Origin: Paracoccaceae bacterium
Lineage (GTDB): Bacteria; Pseudomonadota; Alphaproteobacteria; Rhodobacterales; Rhodobacteraceae
Direction of reading: 5' to 3'
Assembly (NCBI GenBank): GCA_002400675.1
Contig: NVQY01000171.1
Span: 1-10,341, forward strand
DNA length: 10,341 nt
Shown: piece after piece, positions 1 to 6,690 of the stretch
How positions within the stretch are numbered: position 1 is the first letter of the stretch
How the letters are laid out: the number at the start of each line of letters is the position of its first letter
Notes under the pieces: generated by a model
Told to the model about the DNA's origin: nothing
Databases searched by the model: none
Seen by the model: the letters and a program-made list of their open reading frames with translations, nothing else
Program-made: the position numbers and the translations under genes

Positions 1-184
<184 letters not shown>

Positions 185-239
185 CTAGCCAAGCGGCCTG
201 ATCGGCGCCAGTCCCTTTTGTGTCTCAGGGCGGTAAGGC

Positions 240-267
240 TGGACAAAATTTGCATGTGTTCTATATT
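240..267 (+). promoter_or_regulatory. Sigma-70-like promoter of the orphan DnaE2 C-terminal gene
   Basis: A -35 element TGGACA (240-245, five of six consensus positions) and a -10 element TATATT (262-267, five of six) are separated by 16 bases. The expected transcription start is about 273-276, which falls on or next to the ATG at 276. The -10 box lies inside the LexA-type operator, as expected for an SOS-repressed promoter. The elements are seen directly; promoter activity is inferred. Confidence 0.6.
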
Positions 268-272
268 TGTTC
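258..272 (+). promoter_or_regulatory. LexA operator (SOS box), alphaproteobacterial type GTTC-N7-GTTC
   Basis: The 15 bases GTTCTATATTTGTTC match perfectly the direct-repeat motif GTTC-N7-GTTC known for LexA in Rhodobacter and other alphaproteobacteria. The box covers the -10 element and ends 3 bases before the ATG at 276, a position that would block RNA polymerase. DnaE2/ImuC genes are classical SOS targets in this class, so a box next to a DnaE2-like piece makes sense. The eight fixed bases alone would be weak evidence; the position and gene identity raise confidence. Confidence 0.75.
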
Positions 273-275
273 CTT

Positions 276-647
276 ATGTTTGTTGCCCCGACCCTGCCGA
301 TTTCCGCCGATGCCGACTGGCCGCGCCCGCCGTCGTGTTTGGTGGCCGCGCGCCTGGACACCCCGCCCGAGGGTGCGCGCATCACCGTGGCCGGGCTTGT
401 GATCCTGCGTCAGCGGCCCGGCACAGCCAAGGGCGTGATCTTTCTTACCCTTGAGGACGAGACCGGAATCGTCAATGTGATCGTCTGGCGCAAGCTGTAT
501 GAACGGTTCCGTCGGGCGGTGATTTCCGGGCGTATGTTACGGGTGACGGGGCGGTTGCAACGGGCGCATTCGGTCATTCATGTGATCGCTGAACAGATCG
601 AAGATATCTCGCCCATGCTGGACCGGTTGTTGCAGGACCCGGGGTAA
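276..647 (+). CDS. Orphan DnaE2/ImuC C-terminal OB-fold protein, SOS-controlled (possible gene remnant)
   Basis: This 123-residue ORF resembles the extreme C-terminus of the error-prone DNA polymerase DnaE2 (ImuC). It contains the block ITVAGLVILRQRPGTAKG (36-53), then TLEDETGIVNVIVW (58-71) and VTGRLQR (90-96), the strands of the OB-fold that follows the polymerase core. Full DnaE2 is over 1000 residues; the PHP, polymerase and helix-hairpin-helix parts are absent, and no imuA or imuB is present. The upstream sequence is promoter and SOS box, not lost coding sequence. The reading frame is intact and ends with TAA. ATG276 is preferred because a TTG at 267 lies inside the -10 and operator. No ribosome binding site is visible and the predicted transcript starts at or within a few bases of the ATG, so translation may be leaderless. 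It could be a remnant of a deleted imuA-imuB-dnaE2 cassette or a retained small single-stranded-DNA-binding-like protein. Homology is firm, function open. Confidence 0.75.
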   Translation: MFVAPTLPISADADWPRPPSCLVAARLDTPPEGARITVAGLVILRQRPGTAKGVIFLTLEDETGIVNVIVWRKLYERFRRAVISGRMLRVTGRLQRAHSVIHVIAEQIEDISPMLDRLLQDPG

Positions 648-714
648 CGCCGCCATTTGCGCCAAAATGGATATTGCGTTAATCTGCCGGAAAACGCCCA
701 TCAGAGGCCCGAGC

Positions 715-1242
715 ATGACCCTGATCCGATCCATATTACACACCGCCATTCTGTCCGGGCTGGCCGCCTGTGCATCCCAGCCGGGTCTGGGGGGCTTGGG
801 CGAACCGGAAGTCACACGCCTGACCCAGATCGCCCCGCCCGGGGCGGCACCCGGCACCTGTTGGGGCAAGAACGTCACCCCAGCGATCATCGAAACCGTG
901 ACCCAGCAGGTCATATTGCAGCCGGCGCAGGTGATGACCGATGGCACCGTCACCCAACCGGCGATCTACAAGACCGAAACCTTGCAGGAAATCGTGCGCG
1001 AACGCCGCGAGACGTGGTTCCTGACCCCCTGCCCCAAGGATATGTCGCCCGAATTCATCGCCAGCGTTCAGCGCGCCTTGGCCGCGCGGGGGCTGTATCG
1101 CGGTGATATATCGGGGACGATGAACGCCTCTACCCGCGCCGCCGTGCGTCGCTATCAAAAGCCGCAGGGGCTGGATTCGGGCATCCTGTCGCTGGCCGCC
1201 GCGCGCAAGCTGGGACTGGTCGAGGTGGAACAGGAAGGCTGA
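715..1242 (+). CDS. Outer-membrane-type lipoprotein with C-terminal peptidoglycan-binding domain
   Basis: The predicted precursor has 175 residues. A short signal peptide ends in the lipobox Leu16-Ala17-Ala18-Cys19, so Cys19 should be lipidated after cleavage by signal peptidase II; Ala at +2 favours the outer membrane. Residues about 109-170 form a PG_binding_1-like domain, with the SVQRALAARGLYRGDISG and TRAAVRRYQ elements and a final AAARKLGL. The middle part (about 45-105) is an unrecognised module rich in Thr, Val and Gln, bounded by Cys49 and Cys106, which could form a disulfide in the periplasm. The ATG at 715 is chosen because AGAGG lies 7 bases upstream and the signal peptide begins there; a frame extension to 667 has neither. 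The protein probably tethers the outer membrane to peptidoglycan or senses the cell wall. No catalytic domain is visible. The gene lies 67 bases downstream of the SOS ORF; whether they are cotranscribed is unclear. Confidence 0.82.
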   Translation: MTLIRSILHTAILSGLAACASQPGLGGLGEPEVTRLTQIAPPGAAPGTCWGKNVTPAIIETVTQQVILQPAQVMTDGTVTQPAIYKTETLQEIVRERRETWFLTPCPKDMSPEFIASVQRALAARGLYRGDISGTMNASTRAAVRRYQKPQGLDSGILSLAAARKLGLVEVEQEG

Positions 1243-1252
1243 GAAAAGAAAA

Positions 1253-1276
1253 GGGGCACCCGGTCAAGGGTGCCCC
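1253..1276 (-). terminator. Intrinsic terminator of the protease gene, possibly bidirectional
   Basis: A perfect 9-bp stem GGGGCACCC / GGGTGCCCC (1253-1261 with 1268-1276) encloses a 6-base loop. On the minus strand the hairpin is followed by TTTTCTTTTC, a good uridine-rich tail, and it lies 25 bases after the protease stop codon. On the plus strand the following sequence (AGTTCGTTC) is only weakly T-rich, so termination of the lipoprotein transcript is possible but less certain. Confidence 0.88.
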
Positions 1277-1301
1277 AGTTCGTTCAGTTATGGCTTAGAG
1301 G

Positions 1302-2780
1302 TCAGCCATCCAGACCGAGGGCCACGAACCGTGGTTCCCCGGCGCGGCGCACCAGCAGCAGCAGGGATTTGCGCCCAGCATCCTTAGCCTCAGAGATACG
1401 GTCGTCGAGGTCCCCCATCGACAGGACCTTTTGCTGACCGGCTTCGGTGATCACGTCGCCCGGACGCAGGCCCTTTTCAAAGGCTTGCGTGCTTTCGTCT
1501 ACCGCCATCACCAGCAGTCCGCGCATATCATCGGGCAGCGACAGTTCCGAGCGCATGTCCTCGGTCAGCACACTTAACGTGAGGCCAAGAATATCCTGCT
1601 CTGTCACTTCGGGGCTGCCCTTTTCCATCACGGCGGGAACGGCACCTTCGGCCCCTTCACGACGTCCGAGGGTTACCAGAACCGTCTGGGTGCCGCCTTC
1701 GCGGAACACGATCACCCGCACGGCCTTGCCGACTTCGGTGTTGCCCACTTGCCGGACCAGCGCGCGGGTGTCGTCCACATTAACCCCGTCAAAAGTGACG
1801 ATCACGTCGCCTGACAGCAACCCGGCTTCTTTTGCCGGACCCTCGGGCACATCAGTGATCAACGCGCCTGCGGCCTGCTCAAGACCCATGGCTTCGGCCA
1901 CATCGTCGGTGACGTCCTGAATGCGCACACCCAGCCAGCCGCGACGGGTTTCGCCGAACTCCTTGAGCTGCTTCATCGTCCGGTTGACCACGTTCGACGC
2001 CATCGAGAATCCGATGCCGATAGAGCCACCGTTGGGCGACAGGATCGCGGTATTCACGCCGATCACTTCGCCGTCCATGTTGAACAACGGCCCGCCAGAG
2101 TTGCCACGGTTGATCGCCGCGTCGGTCTGGATGTAGTCGTCATAGGTGCCCGAAAGCGCGCGGTTACGCGCCGACACGATACCGGCCGAGACCGAAAATC
2201 CCTGACCAAGAGGGTTGCCGATCGCCACCACGAAATCACCCACGCGGGCGGTGTCACTGTCACCGAATTTGACAAATGGCAGCGGCTCGTCGGTTTCGAC
2301 CTTAAGCAGGGCGAGGTCGGTGTTCTTGTCGGTGCCAATGACCTTGGCCGGCAGTTCCTCGCCGGAGAAGAATTCGATCAGGATCTCATCCGCCCCTTCG
2401 ATCACGTGGTTGTTCGTCACCACATAGCCGTCTTCGGAAATCACAAATCCCGACCCCAGCGCCTGCGACCGGCGTGGGCGGGTGTTTTCACCGTTGCGAT
2501 CGCGGAAATCGCGAAAGAATTCCTCGAACGGAGACCCTTCGGGGACCACGCCCTGAGGGCCGGTGCGCCCTTCGATCATCGTGGTTGTGGTGATGTTGAC
2601 CACGGCCGGGCTTAGCTTTTCAATCAGCGGGGCGAGGCTTTCGGAACGGGCCTGCGCGATGGCGGCCTGCATCAGCACGAGCATCAGCGCCAATGCGCCC
2701 AGCCAAAGAGGCCGTAATCGGGAAAGGGGGGCAGTGGCCCCGGTTGAATAGGAAATGGTAGCTGCCTGCGAATGTGGCAA
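1302..2780 (-). CDS. degP: Do-family periplasmic serine endopeptidase (DegP/DegQ/HtrA-like)
   Basis: This is an HtrA-family protease and chaperone that degrades or holds misfolded proteins in the periplasm. From the TTG start it has 492 residues. A hydrophobic export segment (about 24-43, LWLGALALMLVLMQAA) is followed by the likely cleavage region IAQARS. The trypsin-like domain carries the catalytic triad His125 (TNNHV), Asp155 (KNTDLALL) and Ser228 (RGNSGGP). Two PDZ domains follow at about 275-375 and 395-490, so this is the two-PDZ DegP/DegQ architecture rather than DegS. TTG2780 is preferred over an upstream ATG at 2840 because a perfect AAGGAG lies 7 bases before it; the ATG would add 20 residues in front of the signal. 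It is the last gene of the hflK-hflC-DUF2065 group, 194 bases after DUF2065, and ends at a terminator. DegP versus DegQ (or MucD) cannot be decided from sequence alone. Confidence 0.95.
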   Translation of the reverse strand: MPHSQAATISYSTGATAPLSRLRPLWLGALALMLVLMQAAIAQARSESLAPLIEKLSPAVVNITTTTMIEGRTGPQGVVPEGSPFEEFFRDFRDRNGENTRPRRSQALGSGFVISEDGYVVTNNHVIEGADEILIEFFSGEELPAKVIGTDKNTDLALLKVETDEPLPFVKFGDSDTARVGDFVVAIGNPLGQGFSVSAGIVSARNRALSGTYDDYIQTDAAINRGNSGGPLFNMDGEVIGVNTAILSPNGGSIGIGFSMASNVVNRTMKQLKEFGETRRGWLGVRIQDVTDDVAEAMGLEQAAGALITDVPEGPAKEAGLLSGDVIVTFDGVNVDDTRALVRQVGNTEVGKAVRVIVFREGGTQTVLVTLGRREGAEGAVPAVMEKGSPEVTEQDILGLTLSVLTEDMRSELSLPDDMRGLLVMAVDESTQAFEKGLRPGDVITEAGQQKVLSMGDLDDRISEAKDAGRKSLLLLVRRAGEPRFVALGLDG

Positions 2781-2787
2781 TGGTCTG

Positions 2788-2793
2788 CTCCTT
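2788..2793 (-). promoter_or_regulatory. Shine-Dalgarno site deciding the TTG start of the Do protease
   Basis: On the minus strand AAGGAG sits 7 bases upstream of the TTG at 2780. The competing in-frame ATG at 2840 has no comparable site in front of it. This is the reason for the shorter protein and the non-ATG start. Confidence 0.75.
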
Positions 2794-2849
2794 ATTTGGA
2801 AGGTTGCCTTGAGAGAGGCCCGGCCAGCGCGGTCGGGCAAAGTATCTTT

Positions 2850-2872
2850 CGTTGTGTCTTACGTTGTGTCTT
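2850..2872 (-). repeat. Tandem 11-bp direct repeat in the protease leader (candidate operator)
   Basis: On the minus strand AAGACACAACG occurs twice, separated by a single T (12-bp period). A third, partial copy (AAGATAC) follows in the direction of the gene. The repeats lie about 70-92 bases upstream of the TTG start. Two identical half-sites about one helical turn apart are typical of binding sites for response regulators that bind in tandem. The repeat is seen directly; the regulatory role is inference. I see no convincing -35/-10 pair nearby. Confidence 0.5.
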
Positions 2873-2974
2873 CTGCACTCAATGTAGTGGCGATTAACTC
2901 ACACGCAAAGAGTGTTACAAACATTCAAGAACTTGTGAGCGAGCGTGCCTGCCGCGCGATTGGACAGGCCCGGT

Positions 2975-3172
2975 TCACCCCCCCAGTGCATTGGCGACCC
3001 ACAGCAATATCATCCCCGACACCAGCGCCAGCGCGCCAAACTGACGGCGCGCGCCTTCGGGCAGGTCGCGCAAGGTTTCAAGCAGACGTTCGACAAGCGA
3101 AGGGGCCAGTACCCAGACCAGCCCCTCTACGATCAATACCAGCCCAAGGGCCAGAAAGATGGTTGCAATCAC
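2975..3172 (-). CDS. DUF2065 (YjeT-like) small inner-membrane protein
   Basis: The protein has 65 residues and two predicted membrane segments, IATIFLALGLVLIVEGLVWV near the N-terminus and FGALALVSGMILLWVANAL at the C-terminus, joined by a short charged linker containing LRDLPEGARRQ. It matches the DUF2065 family, whose E. coli member YjeT is also 65 residues and also lies next to hflC. The GTG at 3172 is chosen because it gives the same length and the same ATI-LAL start as YjeT. It lies 7 bases after the hflC stop. An alternative TTG at 3193 would add 7 residues and overlap hflC by 14 bases; neither start has a strong ribosome binding site, so translational coupling to hflC is likely. The molecular function of the family is unknown; conserved position beside hflKC suggests a link to the HflKC/FtsH complex. 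Confidence 0.85.
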   Translation of the reverse strand: MIATIFLALGLVLIVEGLVWVLAPSLVERLLETLRDLPEGARRQFGALALVSGMILLWVANALGG

Positions 3173-3179
3173 CGTGCCG

Positions 3180-4061
3180 TCACTGGCTGTCAACCCTGCC
3201 GTTGGGTGACTTCAGATAGTTGAAGAACTCTGAATCCGGCGAAATGATCATCGACGAATTGCTGCCCTTCAAGGCCCGTGAATAGGCCTTCAGCGAGCGG
3301 TAGAATTCAAAGAATTCCTGATCCTTGCTATAAACTTCGGCAAAGATCGCGTTTCGCTGCGCATCGGCCTCGCCTCGGGCGATCTCGGCGTTTTTCTGGG
3401 CTTCTGAGACCAGTTCGACCACAGTCCGGTCGGCCTGCGCACGCACCCGTTGCGCCGCTTCGTTACCACGGGCACGTTCGTCTGTGGCCTCGCGTTCACG
3501 TTCGGCGCGCATCCGATCGAAGGTCGCGGCCAGGTTTTCCTGCGGCAGATCTGTGGCCTTGAGGCGCACGTCGATGATCGTCAGGCCAAGGCCGCGCGCC
3601 TCGGAGATGGCACCATTGCGGATACGCAGCATCAGCGTGGCCCGGTCAGTGCTAAGGATATCGCTAGAGCTGACAGAACCCAGGATTTCACGGGTCTGCG
3701 CACGCAGGATCGAATCCAGACGACTTTCGGCGGTTGCAATGCCGCCGGTGCCCACGGCCTGCCGGAACTGAACCACATCGGCGATCCGGTAACGGGCAAA
3801 GGCATCGACCACCAACCGGCGATCATCCAGAGGGGTGATTTCCAACTGAGGCACATCGCGGCTAAGGATACGGTCATCGTAACGGACCACTTCCTGAATC
3901 AGCGGGATTTTGAATCCCAGCCCGGGTTCGTCCTTAACCGACACCACCCGGCCAAATTGCAGGATCAGAACCTTTTCACGTTCATCAACAATAAAGACCG
4001 ACGACATGATGCCGGCGATAGCGATCACCAGGATCGGTAGTATAAAAGCAGATTTACGCAT
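3180..4061 (-). CDS. hflC: HflC, SPFH-domain partner of HflK and modulator of the FtsH protease
   Basis: HflC forms, together with HflK, a large cage in the inner membrane around the AAA+ protease FtsH and modulates degradation of membrane proteins. The 293-residue protein starts with one N-terminal membrane anchor (about 5-25, AFILPILVIAIAGIMSSVFI). The SPFH/band-7 domain follows from FIVDEREKVLILQFGRV (23-39) to about 190. A charged helical segment at about 185-240 (RMRAEREREATDERARG, then AEIARGEADAQRNAI) would form the coiled coil that packs against HflK. The C-terminal part contains EFFEFYRSLKAYSRAL, typical of HflC. Length and order match the family. The ATG overlaps the hflK stop codon by one base (TAATG), with GGAGG about 9 bases upstream inside hflK, so the two are translationally coupled and made in similar amounts. 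Confidence 0.97.
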   Translation of the reverse strand: MRKSAFILPILVIAIAGIMSSVFIVDEREKVLILQFGRVVSVKDEPGLGFKIPLIQEVVRYDDRILSRDVPQLEITPLDDRRLVVDAFARYRIADVVQFRQAVGTGGIATAESRLDSILRAQTREILGSVSSSDILSTDRATLMLRIRNGAISEARGLGLTIIDVRLKATDLPQENLAATFDRMRAEREREATDERARGNEAAQRVRAQADRTVVELVSEAQKNAEIARGEADAQRNAIFAEVYSKDQEFFEFYRSLKAYSRALKGSNSSMIISPDSEFFNYLKSPNGRVDSQ

Positions 4062-5251
4062 TAGTTCGACCCTCCGGTGCCACGTTGCAGTTCATTCAGC
4101 GGCAGGTAGGGCACGACCCCCTGGCTGCTGGCGTTTTCGTCGATGATGATCTTGTTGAGCCCGCCCAGAACTTCTTCCATGGTTTCCAGATACAGCCGCT
4201 TGCGCGTCACTTCCGGGGCTTTTTCGTATTCGGCTAGAACCGCCAGGAAACGGCTGGCCTCGCCTTCGGCTTCGTTGACCACACTGGCGCGGTAACCTTC
4301 GGCCTCTTCCAAAAGCTGCGCGGCCTGACCGCGGGCCTCGGCCAAAGCCTTGTTGGCATAGGCGTCAGCCACGTTCTGCAAGCGGTCGCGTTCTTGCGCG
4401 GCAGCCTGAACGTCGCGGAAGGCACCGATCACCGATACCGGCGGGTCGGCCTTGTCAAAGTTGACGCGGATGATGTTCACGCCGCTGTCATAGCTGTCCA
4501 TGGTCAACTGGATCAGATCGAACAACTGCCCGGCAATCGCCCCACGATCCCGGTTCAGGATCGGCGACAGTTCGGATTGCGCGATGATTTCGCGCATGGC
4601 CGATTCAGATACCGCGCGGATGGTCTGGCGCGGGTCGCGCAGGTTGAACAGGTACTTGGCCGGGTCGCTGATATTCCAGACCACCTGATAGTCGATATCG
4701 ACCACGTTTTCGTCGCCGGTCAGCATCAAGCCTGCGTTGGCCCCACGTGCACCGCCCATGTCTTCGGTCTGTTCGCGGGTGACCGGGATCACTTCGGCCG
4801 TGACCAGTGGCCAGGGGGCAAAGTTCAGGCCCGGATTGCCGATGGAAGAAAACTTGCCCAGCATCAACTCGACCGACTGCTCTTCGGGTTTGACCGTGTA
4901 AAAGCTGGCCATGCCCCAAAGGACCGCCGCCGCGACGATACCCAGACCAACGGTGCCTTTGGTGAACGCCGGTCCACCGCCGCCGCCCTGCCTGTTGCCG
5001 CCATTGCCGGACCCGCCACCGCGCCCGCCCATCAGCACGCGCAACTGTTCCTGGCCCTTTTTCATCAGCTCTTCGATCTCAGGAATCTGCGGGCCTTCGC
5101 CTTCGGGACGATTGCCGCCGCCACCGCGACGACCACCATTCTGGCCCCCGTTGTGACCACCGTTCTGGCCTCCGCCATTGTTGCCCTGATTTCCGCCGTC
5201 GCCGCCGGAAGAGCCTCCGCCCCCCCAAGGACCACCATTGTTGCCCGCCAT
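4061..5251 (-). CDS. hflK: HflK, SPFH-domain subunit of the HflKC complex
   Basis: HflK is the larger partner in the membrane HflKC complex that encloses FtsH. The 396-residue protein starts with a long Gly/Asn-rich tail (1-50 and 75-95) with NGGQNGG-like repeats, as is usual for HflK. One membrane segment follows at about 99-119 (GTVGLGIVAAAVLWGMASFYT). The SPFH domain starts at TVKPEEQSVELMLGKF (119-134) and contains the HflK signature LTGDENVVDIDYQVVW (178-192). A helical region rich in Ala and Glu (about 280-345) would form the coiled coil with HflC. The ATG at 5251 has AAAGGA about 9 bases upstream. The gene is 68 bases after gor and has its own candidate promoter. Between the Gly-rich tracts, residues 52-75 (PQIPEIEELMKKGQEQLRVL) form a short amphipathic helix also common in the family. 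Confidence 0.97.
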   Translation of the reverse strand: MAGNNGGPWGGGGSSGGDGGNQGNNGGGQNGGHNGGQNGGRRGGGGNRPEGEGPQIPEIEELMKKGQEQLRVLMGGRGGGSGNGGNRQGGGGGPAFTKGTVGLGIVAAAVLWGMASFYTVKPEEQSVELMLGKFSSIGNPGLNFAPWPLVTAEVIPVTREQTEDMGGARGANAGLMLTGDENVVDIDYQVVWNISDPAKYLFNLRDPRQTIRAVSESAMREIIAQSELSPILNRDRGAIAGQLFDLIQLTMDSYDSGVNIIRVNFDKADPPVSVIGAFRDVQAAAQERDRLQNVADAYANKALAEARGQAAQLLEEAEGYRASVVNEAEGEASRFLAVLAEYEKAPEVTRKRLYLETMEEVLGGLNKIIIDENASSQGVVPYLPLNELQRGTGGSN

Positions 5252-5270
5252 ATTCTGTATTCCTTTCTCA

Positions 5271-5285
5271 GCCGTGGTTCACGGC
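5271..5285 (-). other. Short hairpin in the hflK 5' leader
   Basis: GCCGTG (5271-5276) and CACGGC (5280-5285) form a perfect 6-bp stem with a 3-base loop. It lies 20-34 bases upstream of the hflK ATG, at the predicted 5' end of an hflK transcript. No uridine run follows on the minus strand, so it does not look like a terminator for gor. It may stabilise the mRNA or be coincidental in a GC-rich genome. Confidence 0.35.
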
Positions 5286-5290
5286 GCTAT

Positions 5291-5318
5291 ATCATAACTT
5301 GTGTGCCGGCACGACCAA
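5291..5318 (-). promoter_or_regulatory. Candidate internal promoter for hflK-hflC
   Basis: On the minus strand a good -10 element TATGAT (5291-5296) is preceded, 16 bases away, by TTGGTC (5313-5318), of which the first three bases match the -35 consensus. It sits in the 68-base gap between gor and hflK, leaving a leader of about 33 bases. It would allow hflKC to be made independently of rpiA-gor. The -35 match is poor, so the call is tentative. Confidence 0.4.
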
Positions 5319-5319
5319 T

Positions 5320-6678
5320 TCAAGCGGTCCTGACGGGTGTCTTCATTGTTACCAACTCTTCGGACATGGTCGGGTGCACCGCCACTGTCCGGTCGAAATC
5401 TTCCTTGGTCGCGCCCATCTTGACGGCAATCCCCACCAGTTGGATCATTTCCCCGGCCCCCGGTGCGACGATGTGACAGCCCAGAATCTTGCGACTAGCC
5501 TGGCTGACCACCAGTTTCATCAGCACCCGGTCATTGCGCCCGGCAAAGCTGGTCTGCATGGGGCGGAACGAGGTAGAGTAGATCTCTATCGGTTCCTGTT
5601 CGCGAGCGTCTTCCTCGCTTAACCCGATGGTGCCGTATTCGGGTTGGGTAAAGATCGCGGTGGGGATCAGGTCGTGATCCACCGGGGTTGGATTGCCCTT
5701 GAACACGGTCTCGACAAAGCCCATGCCCTCGCGGATCGCCACCGGAGTCAGGTTCACCCGGTCGGTCACATCGCCAATCGCGTAGATCGACGGCACGGCG
5801 GTCTGGCTGTACTTGTCAACGATGATCTGGCCCTTGCGGCCCATTTCAACGCCGGTGTTTTCCAGTCCCAGACCGGCAGTATTGGGCACCCGGCCCGTGG
5901 CCAGCAACACTTCGTCAAAGACTTTGGTGGTGCCATTGGTAGCCTTGACCTCGATCCCGGTCGCACCTTTTTTCATCTCGATGATGGTGGTGCCCAGATG
6001 CACGTCGATGCCGTTCTGGCACATCTCTTCGCAGATCAGCCCGCGCGCCTCGTCATCAAAGCCGCGCAGGATCTGCGCGCCGCGATAATATTGCGTGGTC
6101 TTGACGCCCAACCCATTGAGGATACCGGCGAATTCGCAGGCAATATAGCCGCCGCCGACAATCAGGATGCTTTTGGGCAGCGTGTCAAAGTTGAAAATCT
6201 CGTTCGAGGTGATGCCCAGTTCGTCCCCCGGCAAACCGGGTTTCACCGGATGCCCGCCAGTGGCGATCAGAATATGCTTGGCGCTCTTTTGCGTACCATC
6301 GGCCAGTTCGACCGTATGCGCATCCACCAACCGCGCCCGCTGGTCAAATGTCTCGACCCCGGCGTTCTTGAGGATATTGCGGTAAATCGCCTCAAGCCGG
6401 TCCAGTTCGGCGTGCAATTTGCCCCGGAACAGGCCCCAGTCGAAACTGGTATCGCCGAATTTCCAGCCATATTCGCGCGCGTCCCCCGCCATCCCGGCGT
6501 ATTCGCTGGCAAACACCATCAGCTTTTTCGGCACGCAACCGCGGATCACACAGGTACCGCCGTAACGGTCTTCTTCGGCCAGCGCAACCTTTGCGCCGTT
6601 CTCGCCCGCAGCCACACGCGCGGCGCGCACACCGCCGGATCCGCCACCTATGACGAACAGATCATAGTCAAAATTCAT
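5320..6678 (-). CDS. gor: Glutathione-disulfide reductase, NADPH-dependent flavoprotein
   Basis: Gor reduces glutathione disulfide to glutathione with NADPH in the cytosol. The 452-residue protein has the expected order. The FAD-binding Rossmann motif GGGSGG is at 11-16, and the redox-active disulfide Cys43/Cys48 lies in GGTCVIRGCVPKK. The second Rossmann motif VGGGYIACEFAG (174-185) is followed by Arg199 and Arg205, spaced like the two arginines that bind the NADPH phosphate in E. coli Gor. The FAD motif SIYAIGDV (297-304) and the C-terminal active-site pair His435/Glu440 in HPTMSEE complete the set, so it should be active. The ATG at 6678 has GAGGG 9 bases upstream, overlapping the rpiA stop; the two genes are 12 bases apart and form an operon. 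RpiA is in the pentose phosphate pathway, whose oxidative branch supplies the NADPH used by Gor. A glutathione S-transferase homologue is encoded further right. Confidence 0.97.
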   Translation of the reverse strand: MNFDYDLFVIGGGSGGVRAARVAAGENGAKVALAEEDRYGGTCVIRGCVPKKLMVFASEYAGMAGDAREYGWKFGDTSFDWGLFRGKLHAELDRLEAIYRNILKNAGVETFDQRARLVDAHTVELADGTQKSAKHILIATGGHPVKPGLPGDELGITSNEIFNFDTLPKSILIVGGGYIACEFAGILNGLGVKTTQYYRGAQILRGFDDEARGLICEEMCQNGIDVHLGTTIIEMKKGATGIEVKATNGTTKVFDEVLLATGRVPNTAGLGLENTGVEMGRKGQIIVDKYSQTAVPSIYAIGDVTDRVNLTPVAIREGMGFVETVFKGNPTPVDHDLIPTAIFTQPEYGTIGLSEEDAREQEPIEIYSTSFRPMQTSFAGRNDRVLMKLVVSQASRKILGCHIVAPGAGEMIQLVGIAVKMGATKEDFDRTVAVHPTMSEELVTMKTPVRTA

Positions 6679-6690
6679 TTTAAGGAGCCC

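Noticed and set aside
653..670. Inverted repeat CCATTT / AAATGG after the DnaE2-like ORF
   Set aside because: Only six AT-rich base pairs, no uridine run after it on the plus strand; not convincing as a terminator or operator.
2880..2974. Heat-shock (RpoH-type) promoter for the protease, suggested by CTTGAA on the minus strand
   Set aside because: No CCAT-type -10 element at a suitable distance, so the match to the -35 alone was not enough.
5271..5285. Terminator after gor
   Set aside because: The hairpin is short and followed on the minus strand by CTGAGAAAGG, without uridines; kept only as a leader hairpin.
4394..5476. An open frame of 360 codons on the plus strand, and shorter ones over hflC and the protease
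   Set aside because: They are antisense shadows of hflK, hflC and the protease gene; low-complexity composition, no start signals.
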